Positions 62,501-64,000 of a stretch of DNA of 64,000 nt are shown here, in pieces. The stretch comes from Prunella strophiata (taxonomy: Eukaryota; Chordata; Aves; Passeriformes; Prunellidae): NCBI GenBank assembly GCA_036583965.1, contig JAZBQD010000027.1, forward strand, positions 18,713,001-18,777,000. Direction: 5' to 3'. The translations under genes were made by a program, and so were the position numbers. Numbering within the stretch: position 1 is the stretch's first letter; every line of letters starts with the position of its first letter. The notes below the pieces were generated by a model that did no database searches, was not told the DNA's origin, and was given only the letters and a program-made list of their open reading frames with translations.

Positions 62501-63830
62501 TCAATTGTTTTAGGATTGTGTTAGGTGAAAAAAATCAGGACACAGGAAAATGAAACAACTCTTAAATAGTATTTTTGTTTTGAGGAAATACAGCTTAATG
62601 TCTTTCTTCTAAGTTTAGTCTTTGTCATAAGAGTATCCAGTAAATCAACAGAAAGGAGAAATGCACTATTTTTTAAATTTTCAAGAAAACTCAATGTATA
62701 TCCTGTAATTTTACTGTCTGCCTCCAATTCTTAATGGTTATCTGCCAACTCAAGCCAAGATTTTCCATTGGCAGGATCTTCCATTTCCACTTCCTAGTCT
62801 TGGGTTCATTAGGCTAACTCTGAGGGCAGGTACTAAAAGATGCAGAAGACAACTATTACAGAGAAAAAAGAATTCCTCAGTTCCTTCAAATAGATCTTTC
62901 ACTTCTCTGGAGTCTCCTAAGTGCTTCAGAAATATCTGTGGGCTGGGCAGGTGTGGCAGGGAGCAGATGACTATACTAGGATGAAAATAAAACCTCTCAC
63001 CATGATGTTGCTTTTAGATACCAGAGCAACCAAATGCTTCAACAGATGAGGAGTGTGAATCCTCCTGTGACACCTTCTAGCTACAGATTCCTATAAAGCT
63101 GAGTACCTCATCCAATAAATGGAGCCCTATGTTATTACTCAAAATGCACCCACATGGCTGTAGAACTTTTTCCTGATGTTCCCTCACTCTCTGCCTGACA
63201 GATCTTTCTTCTAGACCTCTCCAGAAATAAATGTGCAGCAAGAAACATCAGAACTCTGATAGCTGAAGTCAAACAGCACCCAAATTGTCAGTTTGATTGT
63301 CTAGAAGCCTCTAATCACTGCTGTAATTAAAAACTGTAATGCTATTATCAAAAGTCAAAATTCCTACTGGTCAGGTGATAAATTGAGTGATTTGGTTATA
63401 ATTTTTTGTAGGAGCATGGGTATGGGATAAGGGAATCAGGGAATGATGGATTCAGCAGTCATCACCCCCAGCTGCTAAGCAGGTTTTTATCTAGCTGATA
63501 TCAGGAGGTCCTGCCTGCAAAACCATATTCAGCAAAACTCCACTTGATTGCTCATAGTGCTCATGATGAGCTCCATTCAGGGAACAGCAGGGTCAGAAAA
63601 CAAACCCCTGTTACATAACTATAATCTATAAATACAGTCAATTTGTACTTTTGTACACTGATCATATACTGCAATTTCCTGCAGAGGATGGCACAGCAAA
63701 AGGCTCAGTCTCACAGAAAAGGCAGAAATCTATTTGCATTTTTCTGAGTTTACATTGTTTCTTCAGTAAAACTAGTTGGAAAGCTCCCTTTTTGGCAGAA
63801 TTTTTTTTGGTAATTTTTCATGTGATCTGC
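53600..63830. other. intergenic DNA, no gene recognised
   Basis: This is 10 kb of AT-rich sequence with many short open frames on both strands, the longest about 122 codons (60155-60523, minus). None matches a family I know and none has convincing exon boundaries. No RNA gene, LINE end or tandem array was recognised. The mammalian neighbour PLPPR5 would be on the minus strand beyond SNX7, but none of its exons was found, so it probably lies past the window edge. Confidence 0.6.
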
Positions 63831-63831
63831 T

Positions 63832-64000
63832 TATCATGGTTTAACCCAGCCATCAACTGAGTACCCCTGAGCCACTCACTCACTCTGTCTTCCCCAGTGA
63901 GGTGGAGAAGAGAAGCAGAAAAAGGTAAAAACTGTGGGCTGAGAGAAGAACAACTTATTAATTAAAATTAAGTTTAAAGGCCCAAAAAACCCCTCCCAAA
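63832..64000 (-). mobile_element. endogenous retrovirus LTR, partial, runs off window
   Basis: On the plus strand the sequence reads TCATGGTTTAACCCAGCCAT, then CAACTGAGTACC, GAGCCACTCACTCACTCTGT, CCCAGTGAGGTGGAGAAGAG and AACTGTGGGCTGAGAGAAGA. This is the reverse complement of the 3' part of a widespread avian ERV LTR family that ends ...GGTTAAACCACGACA. The element is therefore in minus orientation with its 3' terminus near 63832. Only about 170 bp is in view, so whether it is a solo LTR or a provirus is unknown. No viral coding sequence is present in the window. Confidence 0.75.

Overview
The window is vertebrate nuclear DNA, almost certainly from a bird. It holds one multi-exon protein gene with GT-AG introns and a CpG-island promoter. 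It also carries a CR1 LINE 3' end (46.4 kb) and the start of an LTR that resembles avian endogenous retrovirus LTRs (63.8-64.0 kb). A songbird is plausible but the sequence does not prove it.

The gene is SNX7 (sorting nexin 7), plus strand, and it is complete. Nine coding exons lie between 8878 and 36311. Joined, they give 1356 nt, or 451 codons plus a stop, with no frameshift or internal stop. The protein has an acidic N-terminal tail, a PX phosphoinositide-binding domain (about residues 90-211) and a C-terminal BAR-type coiled-coil region (about 225-440). All introns are phase 0 except intron 5, which is phase 1. The 3' UTR ends near a poly(A) signal at 36609.

Layout: 1-6.96 kb is AT-rich intergenic DNA with no gene that I can see. 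6.96-9.14 kb is GC-rich; it contains a small 17-18 bp minisatellite and then the CpG island with exon 1. A perfect (GGGAC)74 array starts 89 bp after the exon 1 donor. 9.5-36.2 kb is the rest of SNX7, with a GGAT microsatellite, homopolymer runs and one probable ancient interspersed repeat in its introns. 36.6-49.6 kb is intergenic with one CR1 relic. 49.7-53.16 kb is a large minisatellite of about 59 + 11 units, split by about 360 bp of unique DNA and followed by a diverged local duplication. 53.6-63.8 kb is featureless intergenic DNA, and an LTR runs off the right edge.

Most of the interest lies in repeat architecture: the G-quadruplex-capable, CpG-dense GGGAC array beside the SNX7 promoter, and the minisatellite whose unit-length classes differ by a six-base indel and which is stop-free in all three minus-strand frames. 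I found no previously undescribed protein system. In mammals SNX7 lies between DPYD and PLPPR5; neither neighbour is recognisable here.
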